Part shown: piece by piece, positions 1 to 8,147 of the stretch
Position numbering within the stretch: the first letter of the stretch is position 1
Layout: every line of letters begins with the position of its first letter
From: Roseicyclus marinus
Lineage (GTDB): Bacteria; Pseudomonadota; Alphaproteobacteria; Rhodobacterales; Rhodobacteraceae
Direction: 5' to 3'
Assembly: GCF_030163795.1 (NCBI RefSeq)
Contig: NZ_JASJOF010000002.1
Location: forward strand, 372,001-436,000
Length of the DNA stretch: 64,000 nt
Translations under genes and position numbers: made by a program
The notes under the pieces: model-generated
The model's input: only the letters and a program-made list of their open reading frames with translations
Database searches by the model: none
Told to the model about the DNA's origin: nothing

Positions 1-744
1 TTTGCGGTGTTTTGCAAGGAAGGCACCGACAGCCGCCGGGTCGGGCGCATCGTGCAACGCATCTGCGAGATCGAGACCTACAAATCCATGTCGATGCTCG
101 GCCTGCCCATGGCGCGCGACATCTCCACCCGCATGGGCGAAATGGACGAAAGCCTTGCCGAACTGGTCAATGCGATGACCGGCCATCTCGCCAAACCCGA
201 CGAGACCTTGGGCCAGCTTCTGGCGATCTCGGCGGAACTGGAGAAATTGCAGACACAAAGCGCCTTTCGCTTCGGCGCGACCGGGGCCTACGAGGCGCTG
301 GTGAACCAGCGGATCGAGGTCCTGCGCGAGGTGCGCTTCATGGGCCGTCAGACATTCGCCGAATTCATGATGCGCCGCTACGATCCCGCGATGCGCACGA
401 TCAAGGCGACCGAACGCCGGCTCCTGTCGATGTCGGAACGCGCGATCCGGGCGGGTGACCTGCTCCGGACACAGGTGGATGTGAACCGCTCCGCGCAGAA
501 CCAGGATCTTCTGGCCAGCATGGACCGCCGCGCCGACATGCAGCTACGCCTGCAAAAGACGGTCGAAGGGCTGTCGGTCGTGGCGATCAGCTATTACGCG
601 GTGAGCCTTGTGGTCTATCTCATCAGCCCGCTCGCCGAACCCCTGGGCACGTCGAAGACCGTCCTGACAGCCGCCGCCGTCGTGCCGGTCGTGCTGGCGG
701 TCTGGGCCATGGTCCGCTCGATCCGGCGATCGATGGAAAAGTAA
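1..744 (+). CDS. DUF3422 family protein (3' part, N-terminus outside window)
   Basis: The frame is open from base 1, so the gene starts upstream; 247 residues and the stop are visible. The sequence matches the C-terminal half of DUF3422, a mainly alphaproteobacterial family, best seen in TDSRRVGRIVQRICEIE and YKSMSMLGLP. A long, charged, probably helical region follows. Two hydrophobic segments close to the end (about visible residues 190-212 and 218-239) suggest a membrane-anchored protein with most of its mass on one side. The function of the family is not known. A repeat hairpin (774-829) follows the stop and separates it from the convergent acyl-CoA synthetase gene. Confidence 0.88.
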   Translation, partial: FAVFCKEGTDSRRVGRIVQRICEIETYKSMSMLGLPMARDISTRMGEMDESLAELVNAMTGHLAKPDETLGQLLAISAELEKLQTQSAFRFGATGAYEALVNQRIEVLREVRFMGRQTFAEFMMRRYDPAMRTIKATERRLLSMSERAIRAGDLLRTQVDVNRSAQNQDLLASMDRRADMQLRLQKTVEGLSVVAISYYAVSLVVYLISPLAEPLGTSKTVLTAAAVVPVVLAVWAMVRSIRRSMEK

Positions 745-773
745 GGCCTTCGCCCGCTAAGCGGTCGACTGGT

Positions 774-829
774 GCGAGGGGGCTCTGCCCCCTCGCGCTC
801 CCCCGGGATATTTATGAAACAGAGAAGAG
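774..829 (+). repeat. Dispersed intergenic repeat, family 1, copy A
   Basis: A perfect 10-bp inverted repeat (774-783 / 787-796) with a TCT triloop is followed by CCCCCGGGATATTT and a purine-rich tail with AGAGAAGAG. The same layout recurs at 19731, 35326, 48227 and, inverted, at 62515. It lies between two convergent gene ends and may also serve as a transcript terminator. Confidence 0.7.
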
Positions 830-830
830 A

Positions 831-2456
831 TCAGGGCCGGTGTCTGAGCGCCCGGCGCAGGATCTTGCCGGTCGCGGTCATCGGCAGGCTGTCCGCGCGG
901 ATGATCTTGCGCGGCACGCAATGGGCCGAGACGCGGCTACGCACGATGTCCTTGAGCGCGTCTTCCACGCCTGTCCAATCCGCCCCCTCGCGCAACACGA
1001 CATGGGCGACCACGATCTCGGTCCGCACAGGGTCGGGTTCGCCCACCACGGCGGCCATGACCACGTCGGGATGGGTGGCCAGCGCCTGCTCGATCTCGAC
1101 CGGGCCGATCCTGTAGCCCGCCGAGGTGATCACGTCATCGTCGCGCGCATGAAAGGTGATCTGCCCTGACGCGTCCCGCGTGGCCAGATCGCCGGTGTAG
1201 AGCCAGCCATCGACGATCTTTTTCGCCGTCGCCTCGGGCTTGTTCCAGTAGCGCAGCATCATCACCGGATCAGGTGCGCGCACGCAGACCTCTCCGGTCT
1301 CGCCGGTGCCGACCTCGCCCTTGGCGTCGCGCAAGCTCACGTCATGACCCGGCACGGGCAGGCCCATCGCGCCGGGGACGCGCGGCATCGGACCGGTGCA
1401 GGCGGCCAGCACCAGATTGGCCTCGGTCTGGCCGTAGAATTCGTTGATCGGGCAGCCCAGCCGCGCCTGCCCCCAATCGAGCAGATCCGCGCCCAGCGCC
1501 TCACCGCCCGAGCCCACGGCGCGCAGGCGCAAACCCTCGGGCGGGGCGACCTGCCGCATCAGCCGCAGCGCGGTCGGCGGGATGAAAGCCGCGCTGACCC
1601 GCTCTGCCGCCATCAGGGCAAATCCCGCCTCGGGATCGAACTTGGCGAAGCGATGCGCGACAAGCGGCACGCCGTAGAACAGGCAGGGCAGCGCCATATC
1701 CATCAGCCCCCCGATCCAGGCCCAATCGGCGGGCGTCCATCCCACGTCTCCGTCTTGGGGAAACCCGCCATAGGCCAGTTCGAGGCAGGGCAGATGCCCA
1801 TAAAGGAACCGATGCGCATGCAGCACGCCCTTGGGATCGCCCGTCGTGCCCGAAGTGTAGATCATCACCGCCGGATCCTCGGCGAGGGTGTCGACGGGGG
1901 TGAACCCGGCGCTGGGTGTCGCGGCCAGATCGTCGAAGCCCAGCACCGGCGCGCGCGCGGGCCCGGTCGAAACGATCACCCGCAAATCCGGCAGATCGGG
2001 GGCGAGCGCCATCACCCGGTCCAGCGTCGCCCCATCCGTCACGATGGCACAGGCCCCCGCATCGCCCAGCCGGTAGCGCAGCGCATCCGCCCCAAAAAGC
2101 GTGAAGAGCGGCAGGCCGATCGCGCCCAGCTTCATCGCCGCCAGATGCGTGACGAGGGCCGCCGGATGCTGCGGCAACAAGACCGCCACCCGGTCGCCCC
2201 GCCCCACGCCCCGCGCGGCCAGCGCCACCGCCAGACCGTCGGAGGCCGCTTTCAGCCGCCCGTAGCTCCAGAGATCGCGCCTGCCATCGGCATGGACATG
2301 GATCACCGCCACCCGGTCGGGATCGGCCATGGCCCAGCTGTCGCAGCACAGATGCGCGATGTTCATCCGCGCGGGCAGGTTCCAGCGGAACCCCGCGCGC
2401 ATCCCGTCCCAATCGGCGATCTGTCCCAACAGACGCCGAGACGGGCTGTCAGGCAT
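831..2456 (-). CDS. AMP-dependent acyl-CoA synthetase
   Basis: A 541-residue member of the ANL adenylating superfamily, activating a carboxylic acid to its acyl-AMP and then its CoA thioester in the cytosol. The AMP-binding P-loop YTSGTTGDPKG is intact, followed by the FYGQTE motif, YTGDLATRD of the ADP-ribose binding region, the hinge GYRIGPVEIE and the C-terminal catalytic lysine in ATGKILRRAL. The opening residues (FRWNLPARMNIAHLCCD) resemble acetyl-CoA synthetase-like enzymes for short or medium acids. The substrate cannot be read from sequence. The start overlaps the end of the upstream lipoprotein gene by 8 bases, so the two are probably co-transcribed. Confidence 0.9.
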   Translation of the reverse strand: MPDSPSRRLLGQIADWDGMRAGFRWNLPARMNIAHLCCDSWAMADPDRVAVIHVHADGRRDLWSYGRLKAASDGLAVALAARGVGRGDRVAVLLPQHPAALVTHLAAMKLGAIGLPLFTLFGADALRYRLGDAGACAIVTDGATLDRVMALAPDLPDLRVIVSTGPARAPVLGFDDLAATPSAGFTPVDTLAEDPAVMIYTSGTTGDPKGVLHAHRFLYGHLPCLELAYGGFPQDGDVGWTPADWAWIGGLMDMALPCLFYGVPLVAHRFAKFDPEAGFALMAAERVSAAFIPPTALRLMRQVAPPEGLRLRAVGSGGEALGADLLDWGQARLGCPINEFYGQTEANLVLAACTGPMPRVPGAMGLPVPGHDVSLRDAKGEVGTGETGEVCVRAPDPVMMLRYWNKPEATAKKIVDGWLYTGDLATRDASGQITFHARDDDVITSAGYRIGPVEIEQALATHPDVVMAAVVGEPDPVRTEIVVAHVVLREGADWTGVEDALKDIVRSRVSAHCVPRKIIRADSLPMTATGKILRRALRHRP

Positions 2457-2844
2457 CGCTGATGACGGTGACGGTGGGCAGCGCGGTCAGGGGAATGCCC
2501 AGTTCCTGAAACGCCTGCAGCGACATGCGCGAGCCCGAGTTGCGCGCACCGCCCGAGGGCCGCAGCGTCAGCAGCAATTGCAGCCCGTTTTCCGAGATCA
2601 CCCGCCCCGGCTGTTCGCTGGTCACCAGCGGCGTCTCGATCCACAGGCCGGGCGTGGCCGCATCGCCAAGGCTTGCGACGGTAAAGCCCATGAACCGCCC
2701 ATCGCCCGTGGGCGGGGCAACGCCGGTTCCGCCTTCGACGGTGGCAGAGGGTTCGACGGCGGTGATCTGGGGCGACACGTCATCGGGGACGGTCGCGCAG
2801 GCACCGAGGGACAACAGGCAGACAAGGGCAATCACATGTTTCAT
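2449..2844 (-). CDS. Small lipoprotein of unknown function
   Basis: 131 residues starting MKHVIALVCLLSLGAC, a type II signal peptide with lipobox LGAC, so the mature protein is a lipid-anchored envelope protein. I chose this start because it places the signal peptide at the N-terminus; an in-frame start 36 bases upstream would add a non-signal extension. The mature part is rich in Gly and Thr and includes ASLGDAATPGLWIETPLV. I recognise no catalytic motif. The start faces moaA across 92 bases, and the stop overlaps the acyl-CoA synthetase start by 8 bases, giving a two-gene operon without an obvious functional link. Confidence 0.75.
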   Translation of the reverse strand: MKHVIALVCLLSLGACATVPDDVSPQITAVEPSATVEGGTGVAPPTGDGRFMGFTVASLGDAATPGLWIETPLVTSEQPGRVISENGLQLLLTLRPSGGARNSGSRMSLQAFQELGIPLTALPTVTVISDA

Positions 2845-2936
2845 GCCGCGCAACCTAGGGCCATTCCACGCCCGCTTCAACTGTACGTCGCGGCGATCCC
2901 TTGCCTGTGCCTCCGACCCCTCGTAATCTGCGCGAC

Positions 2937-3947
2937 ATGGATATGAAAACGCCCCTCATCGACCCGTTCCAGCGCGCGATCAGCTACCTGCGCGTCTCGG
3001 TCACCGACCGCTGCGATTTCCGCTGCGTCTATTGCATGGCCGAGAACATGACCTTCCTGCCCAAGAAGGAATTGCTGACACTCGAGGAACTGGATCGCCT
3101 GTGTTCCGCCTTCGTGCGGATGGGCGTTCAGAAACTGCGCATCACCGGCGGTGAGCCGCTGGTGCGTCGTGACATCATGACCTTCTTCCGCGCCATGACC
3201 CGGCATCTGGACAGTGGCGCGCTCAAGGAACTGACGCTCACGACCAACGGCAGCCAGTTGGCGCGTTTCGCGACCGATCTCTACGACGCGGGCGTCAGGC
3301 GGGTGAATGTCTCGCTCGACACGCTCGATGACGCGAAATTCGCGGCCATCACGCGCTGGGGCCGCCTGCCCCAGGTGCTCGAAGGGATCGAGGCCGCACA
3401 ACGCGCCGGCCTCAAGGTCAAGATCAACGCCGTCGCGCTGAAGAATTTCAACGAGGACGAGCTCTTCACCCTGCAAGACTGGTGTGCCGACCGGTCCATG
3501 GATCTCACCTTCATCGAGGTGATGCCGATGGGCGATCTGGGCAACGAGAACCGGCTCGACCAGTATTGGTCGCTCAAGGATCTGCGCGCGCGTCTGGCCG
3601 AACGGTTCACCCTCACCGATCTGGCCGAGCGCACGGGCGGCCCCGCCCGCTATGTCCGGCTCGAGGAAACGGGCCAGAAGATCGGCTTCATCACGCCGCT
3701 CACCCATAATTTCTGCGAAAGCTGCAACCGTGTCCGGCTGACCTGCACGGGCGAGCTTTACATGTGCCTCGGGCAGGAAGACATGGCCGACCTGCGCGCG
3801 CCACTGCGCGCCAGCGCCGATGATGCCGTGCTCGAGGATGCGATCCGCGCCGCCATCGCGCGCAAGCCCAAGGGGCATGATTTCGACTATTCCCGTCAGA
3901 ACGTGGCCGGTCAGGTCACCCGCCACATGAGCCATACGGGCGGCTGA
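2937..3947 (+). CDS. moaA: GTP 3',8-cyclase MoaA (molybdenum cofactor biosynthesis)
   Basis: 336-residue radical SAM enzyme for the first step of molybdopterin synthesis, conversion of GTP to (8S)-3',8-cyclo-7,8-dihydroguanosine triphosphate. The N-terminal cluster motif is [22 protein letters not shown] is the SAM-binding GGEP region, and the C-terminal second cluster ligands lie in [18 protein letters not shown]. The usual C-terminal GG ends the protein (SHTGG). ATG codons at 2937 and 2943 both fit; a GTG at 2901 would add an unconserved stretch. The enzyme would supply cofactor to the molybdenum hydroxylase at 17-19.7 kb, although the genes are unlinked. Confidence 0.96.
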   Translation: MDMKTPLIDPFQRAISYLRVSVTDRCDFRCVYCMAENMTFLPKKELLTLEELDRLCSAFVRMGVQKLRITGGEPLVRRDIMTFFRAMTRHLDSGALKELTLTTNGSQLARFATDLYDAGVRRVNVSLDTLDDAKFAAITRWGRLPQVLEGIEAAQRAGLKVKINAVALKNFNEDELFTLQDWCADRSMDLTFIEVMPMGDLGNENRLDQYWSLKDLRARLAERFTLTDLAERTGGPARYVRLEETGQKIGFITPLTHNFCESCNRVRLTCTGELYMCLGQEDMADLRAPLRASADDAVLEDAIRAAIARKPKGHDFDYSRQNVAGQVTRHMSHTGG

Positions 3948-3952
3948 CCGGA

Positions 3953-4408
3953 TTGGGCCAAGGCCGCCTCCGGTCCGCCCTCTCCCTTGCCTTGGCGGGT
4001 GCCCTGTCGCTGTTCGCGGCACTTCTGGCCCATGAAATCCTCAGCTTCGGCGATGCGGGCCACGCGATCATCGGGCGCGCCACATGCCCCGACTGGCCCT
4101 GCCCGACCCTCTCGCTCATCATCGTGGGGCTGATGTTCAAGGGCATCGGCGCAGGCCTTGCCTTCGGCGCATTGGGCGCGATGATGCCCGATCCGCCCGC
4201 CCGGCTTTGGGGGGCGGGGCTCCTCTGGGCGGTGCAATACCTTTGGGGCCTTGTCGGCATCGCCTCGGGCTACCGCGATCAATTCGGCCCGGATTGGCGC
4301 TGGTGGGAACCCTTTGCCGAATTGCTTTGGCACCCGGTGCTGACACTTGGGCTGCTGGGGGCGGGTCTTGTGCTGTTCCTTGGCCTCGACCGCCTGTCGC
4401 GCCGTTAA
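3953..4408 (+). CDS. Hypothetical integral membrane protein
   Basis: 151 residues with a probable TTG start six bases after the moaA stop; no in-frame ATG or GTG lies nearby upstream. About four hydrophobic segments (residues 9-29, 54-78, 84-104 and 127-145) predict a small inner-membrane protein. A CPDWPC pair in the loop after the first segment could form a disulfide or bind metal. It is probably translationally coupled to moaA. I do not recognise the family and do not assign a role in cofactor synthesis. Confidence 0.65.
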   Translation: MGQGRLRSALSLALAGALSLFAALLAHEILSFGDAGHAIIGRATCPDWPCPTLSLIIVGLMFKGIGAGLAFGALGAMMPDPPARLWGAGLLWAVQYLWGLVGIASGYRDQFGPDWRWWEPFAELLWHPVLTLGLLGAGLVLFLGLDRLSRR

Positions 4409-4432
4409 GGCGCGCTCTCCAAAATCGCGCCG

Positions 4433-5686
4433 CTAAGGCGCGCTTCCCTCCGCCGCCGCCCGCGCCGTGAGGATCGGCCGCTCCGTCGCCAAAAGCACCA
4501 AGGCCCCCGTGGCATCGACGTCGAACCCTGTCACCCGCGCCAGCGCCGCGAAAAACCGCTGCTCCTGCGCCATGATCGGCTCGGAACAGGCCATCATCGT
4601 TGCCCCCGCCTGCCCGATCGTCACCCCCTCGCCGGTCCATGCATAGGTCGAAAACCACTGATTGCACCCGCCAGACCCGGCAACCCGGCCATCGGGGGCG
4701 AATACCATGGTCAGGCGACTTTCCGCGATGGGGGCGGTTCCCGCGATATCTTCCACCACCCATGTCCGCCCGGTCAGCAGATCGATGGACGCGCCGCCAC
4801 ACCCTGTCAGCGTCTCACCGCCAAGGCTCACCTTGACCGTTTCGGGATAGGGCATCCCGCTCATGCTGTCCCGGCAGATCGCGGGGCGGCGCTCCATCAC
4901 GGCGCGCCCCGCCCCGGTGGCGTCCGCCGCCATGACCCGCAATGTACCCGCGCCCGTCAGGACGCGCTCGGTCACGCGCAGGGACGCATCCGCCATCCCC
5001 ATACGGCGAAGGATCATGACCCCTTCCGACACATCCATCGACCAGAACGGTTCATTCCCCTGCGCGCGATAGGGCCCTTCCACGGGCGGCAGGGCCGCGC
5101 GGCATTCGGGCAAGTCGACGCCAGACAGCGCCACCAGCGCAACATCACCCCGGTCCCAGAAAAACGTCTCCGCCTCTCCCGGCCTCTCGTACCTTGCGCC
5201 AGAGGCGGCGGGGACAGGCTCCATCACCAACCACGCACCGCGCCGCGTATCCAGCACCACCGCACCCTCCGCCGCGCCCACGCGGATCACGCGGTCGCCG
5301 CAGCGATAGCTGGCCGGAAAGTCCATGGGCCCCTGACGCGCCAGCACCAATTCGCCCAGATCTCCCGTCGATCCATCGACTGCGACAGCCGCGCCCAGCC
5401 ATGTCGGAACAGCGCCCAGCATCAGGCCCGCGCGCAGGCTGCCCGCCGCGTCGTCCGGCACCTCCAGTTCGAAGGGCAGCGGCACCTGCCGCCCCTCGGC
5501 CGGCAGACGCACCTCGGCCAGCAGGCTTCCGTCGGCACCGACCAGTTCCACCAGCAGCACTGCATCGGGCGGCAGGGCCATCCTGTCGCGATAGATCACG
5601 CTGCCCGTCACGGCCCGGTCCGCCTGCGCGGCACCGGCGCAGACCGTCAGACAAAGAAGGGCAAGGGTAAAGGCAGCACGGATCAT
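4433..5686 (-). CDS. Four-domain envelope protein: YbaY, MliC-like, COG3650-like and META/HslJ domains
   Basis: 417 residues with a signal peptide (MIRAAFTLALLCLTVCAGAAQA), hence exported. Residues 24-115 resemble YbaY/YscW beta-sandwich lipoprotein domains. Residues 125-196 have the MliC/PliC lysozyme-inhibitor pattern (SYRCGDRVIRV, then SGARYE, then LPEC). Residues 205-300 match the COG3650 pattern, with GNEPFWSMDV at the start and paired cysteines. Residues 303-410 are a META/HslJ domain with GSGGCNQW and MMACSEP. The start at 5686 is the only one that exposes the signal peptide; an upstream frame extension runs into the neighbouring amidohydrolase. A role in envelope stress or lysozyme resistance is inference from the families. 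Confidence 0.8.
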   Translation of the reverse strand: MIRAAFTLALLCLTVCAGAAQADRAVTGSVIYRDRMALPPDAVLLVELVGADGSLLAEVRLPAEGRQVPLPFELEVPDDAAGSLRAGLMLGAVPTWLGAAVAVDGSTGDLGELVLARQGPMDFPASYRCGDRVIRVGAAEGAVVLDTRRGAWLVMEPVPAASGARYERPGEAETFFWDRGDVALVALSGVDLPECRAALPPVEGPYRAQGNEPFWSMDVSEGVMILRRMGMADASLRVTERVLTGAGTLRVMAADATGAGRAVMERRPAICRDSMSGMPYPETVKVSLGGETLTGCGGASIDLLTGRTWVVEDIAGTAPIAESRLTMVFAPDGRVAGSGGCNQWFSTYAWTGEGVTIGQAGATMMACSEPIMAQEQRFFAALARVTGFDVDATGALVLLATERPILTARAAAEGSAP

Positions 5687-5789
5687 GGCCAGTCTCCGAA
5701 ACGGGGGCAGCGCCAGTTTAGGCCCTGCCGTCCGTTCCGGGAACAGGTTTCCCTTTTGCCCGCGATGGCCGCGCGAAAGACCGCTCGCC

Positions 5790-6953
5790 TCAGGCGGCGG
5801 GCAGGCGGCGCTCCACGATCTCGGCCCACCAGCTGCAACCAGCAGGGATCGCCTCGTCGTTGAAATTGTATTTGGGGTGATGGACATTGGCCGTGTCGCC
5901 GTTGCCCACAAGGATATAGGCCCCCGGCCGCGCGTTGGACATGAAGGCGAAATCCTCGCCCCCCATGACCAGCGGCGCCTCGGCGCAATCGCCCGCGACG
6001 GCGCGCGCCACATCGGCGGCAAACTCCGTCTGGGCATCGGCATTGATCATCACCGGATAGCCGCGCCGGTAATCGACCCGCGCCGCCCCGCCGAATGTCG
6101 CCGCCGTCCCCTCGGCGATCGCCTTCAGCCGCTCTTCGGCCATGTCCTGAATGCCGGGGTCCAGCGTGCGCACCGTCCCCTTCAGATGCACGGTCTCGGG
6201 GATGACATTATACGCCTTCGACCCCGTCTCGAAGCTCGTGACCGACACGACCACCTGTTTCACCGGATCGGCATTGCGGCTGGCAATCGTCTGCAAGGCC
6301 AGCACGATATGCGACGCGATCACCGTCGTATCGAGCGTATCATGGGGTTTCGCCGCATGGCCGCCGCGCCCGGTAACGTAGATGTCGAACTGGTCGGCCG
6401 CCGCAAAGAACGGGCCCGAGCGGATCGCGAATTGCCCGGTCGGCACACCCGGCCAATTATGCATCCCGTAGACCTCTTCGATGTTCCAGCGCTCCATCAT
6501 GCCGTCATCGACCATCTCGCGGCCCCCGCCGCCGCCCTCCTCGGCGGGCTGAAAGATCACCGCGACCGTGCCGTCGAAATTCCGCGTCTCGGCCAGATAT
6601 TTCGCCGCGCCCAGAAGCATCGCTGTATGACCGTCATGCCCGCAGGCATGCATCGCGCCGGGTGTCTTGGAGGCGTAGTCCAGCCCCGTCTCCTCGTGGA
6701 TCGGCAGCGCGTCCATGTCGGCACGCAACCCGATGGTGCGCCCCGACTTGTCCGATTTGCCCTTGATGATCCCGACGACGCCCGTGCGCCCCAGCCCCGT
6801 CACCACCTCGTCACAGCCGAACTCGCGCAGCTTCTCGGCCACCATCGCGCTGGTGCGATGCGTCTCGAACAGGATTTCCGGGTTCTCGTGCAGATCGCGC
6901 CGCCACGCGGTGATCTCGGGCAGGAGTTCTGCAAAACGGTTCTTGACGGGCAT
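5790..6953 (-). CDS. M20 family amidohydrolase (HipO-like), paralogue 1
   Basis: 387-residue metal-dependent hydrolase of the M20D group, which includes hippurate hydrolase and N-acyl-amino-acid amidohydrolases. Metal and catalytic motifs are present: ACGHDGHTAM, QPAEEGGGGG with the catalytic Glu, MHNWPG, and GGEDFAFM near the C-terminus. The dimerisation domain carries GRGGHAAKPH. Most such enzymes are cytosolic, and no signal peptide is seen. The start MPVKNRFAEL aligns with the next two genes. It is the last of four co-directional M20 genes, 20 bases downstream of paralogue 2, and faces away from an Opp-type ABC importer. The substrate is unknown; N-acylated amino acids are the best guess. 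Confidence 0.92.
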   Translation of the reverse strand: MPVKNRFAELLPEITAWRRDLHENPEILFETHRTSAMVAEKLREFGCDEVVTGLGRTGVVGIIKGKSDKSGRTIGLRADMDALPIHEETGLDYASKTPGAMHACGHDGHTAMLLGAAKYLAETRNFDGTVAVIFQPAEEGGGGGREMVDDGMMERWNIEEVYGMHNWPGVPTGQFAIRSGPFFAAADQFDIYVTGRGGHAAKPHDTLDTTVIASHIVLALQTIASRNADPVKQVVVSVTSFETGSKAYNVIPETVHLKGTVRTLDPGIQDMAEERLKAIAEGTAATFGGAARVDYRRGYPVMINADAQTEFAADVARAVAGDCAEAPLVMGGEDFAFMSNARPGAYILVGNGDTANVHHPKYNFNDEAIPAGCSWWAEIVERRLPAA

Positions 6954-6973
6954 CTTTCTCTCCTTCTCGGGGG

Positions 6974-8137
6974 TCAGGCGGTCGGCAATCGTCGCTCGAC
7001 CAGTTCGGCGAAGAAACTGCATCCAAAGGGGATGGCCTCGTCGTCGAACACGTATTTCGGATGATGGCACATGGCGCTGTCGCCATTGCCCATGAAGACA
7101 TAGGCGCCGGGCACCTTCTCCAGCATATAGCTGAAATCCTCCGACGGCATGATCGGATCGGCATCGTCGATCACGCCCCGTCCCACCGCGCGGGCAGCGT
7201 CGCTGGCGCGAACGGCACCCTCGGCATCGTTCACCGTCACCGGATAGCCGGGGTGCCAGATCACCTCCGCGCTTGCGCCAAAGGCCGCGGCCGTATGCAC
7301 CGCCACTTCGCGCACCCGCGCCTCGGCGATAATGCGGTATTCGGGGTCGAGCGTGCGCACCGTCCCCTCCATCCGCGCCACGTCGGGGATGATGTTCGAC
7401 GCCCCGCTGTCCGTGCCAAAGGTGCCCACCGTCAGAACCACGCGCTTGAGCGGGTCCACGTTGCGCGACACGATGGAATGCAGCGCGATCAGGATATGGG
7501 CCGCGACCAGCGTGGTGTCGATGGCGCGATGCGGTTCCGCCGCATGGCCGCCCTTGCCCTTCACGATGATCTCGAATTCGTCCGAACTTGCCTGCAAAGG
7601 CCCGGGTCTTGTCGCGAAAATCCCCACGGGGATGCCCGGCGCATTGTGGATGCCGTAGATCTCATCGACCGGGAAACGCTCGAACAGCCCGTCCTCGATC
7701 ATCGCCTTGGCCCCCGCGCCCCCTTCCTCGGCAGGCTGGAAGATCACTACGACCGTGCCGTCGAAATTCCGCGTCTCGGCAAGGTATTTCGCCGCCCCCA
7801 AAAGCATCGCCGTATGCCCGTCATGCCCGCAAGCATGCATCTTGCCCGGCACTTTCGAGGCATAGGGCAATCCCGTCGCCTCTTCGATCGGCAGCGCATC
7901 CATGTCGGCACGCAAACCGATCGCGCGGCCCGACGCGCCCTTCCCCCGGATCACGCCCACGACACCCGTGCGCCCCACGCCCGTTACCACCTCGTCGACG
8001 CCGAACTCCCGCAGGCGCTCCGCGACAAAGGCGGCCGTCTCATGCACCTCGTAGAGGAGTTCCGGGTTCTCGTGCAGGTGATGCCGCCAGCCCGCGATCT
8101 CGGGCAGCATCTCGGCGAAACGGTTCTTGATCGGCAT
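6974..8137 (-). CDS. M20 family amidohydrolase (HipO-like), paralogue 2
   Basis: 387 residues, collinear with its neighbours on both sides. ACGHDGHTAM, QPAEEGGAGA, IHNAPG and GKGGHAAEPH are all present. The last metal motif reads MPSEDFSYM where the two paralogues have MGGEDF or MGAEDF; Glu and Asp are retained, but the preceding residues differ, hinting at a different substrate pocket. It lies 10 bases downstream of paralogue 3 and 20 bases upstream of paralogue 1, so all three are likely one transcript. The start MPIKNRFAEM aligns with the family. Confidence 0.92.
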   Translation of the reverse strand: MPIKNRFAEMLPEIAGWRHHLHENPELLYEVHETAAFVAERLREFGVDEVVTGVGRTGVVGVIRGKGASGRAIGLRADMDALPIEEATGLPYASKVPGKMHACGHDGHTAMLLGAAKYLAETRNFDGTVVVIFQPAEEGGAGAKAMIEDGLFERFPVDEIYGIHNAPGIPVGIFATRPGPLQASSDEFEIIVKGKGGHAAEPHRAIDTTLVAAHILIALHSIVSRNVDPLKRVVLTVGTFGTDSGASNIIPDVARMEGTVRTLDPEYRIIAEARVREVAVHTAAAFGASAEVIWHPGYPVTVNDAEGAVRASDAARAVGRGVIDDADPIMPSEDFSYMLEKVPGAYVFMGNGDSAMCHHPKYVFDDEAIPFGCSFFAELVERRLPTA

Positions 8138-8147
8138 CGATGTTCCC

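Noticed and set aside
1344-2462. A 372-residue frame on the plus strand opposite the acyl-CoA synthetase
   Set aside because: His/Arg/Gln-rich shadow without motifs; the minus strand carries all ANL motifs.
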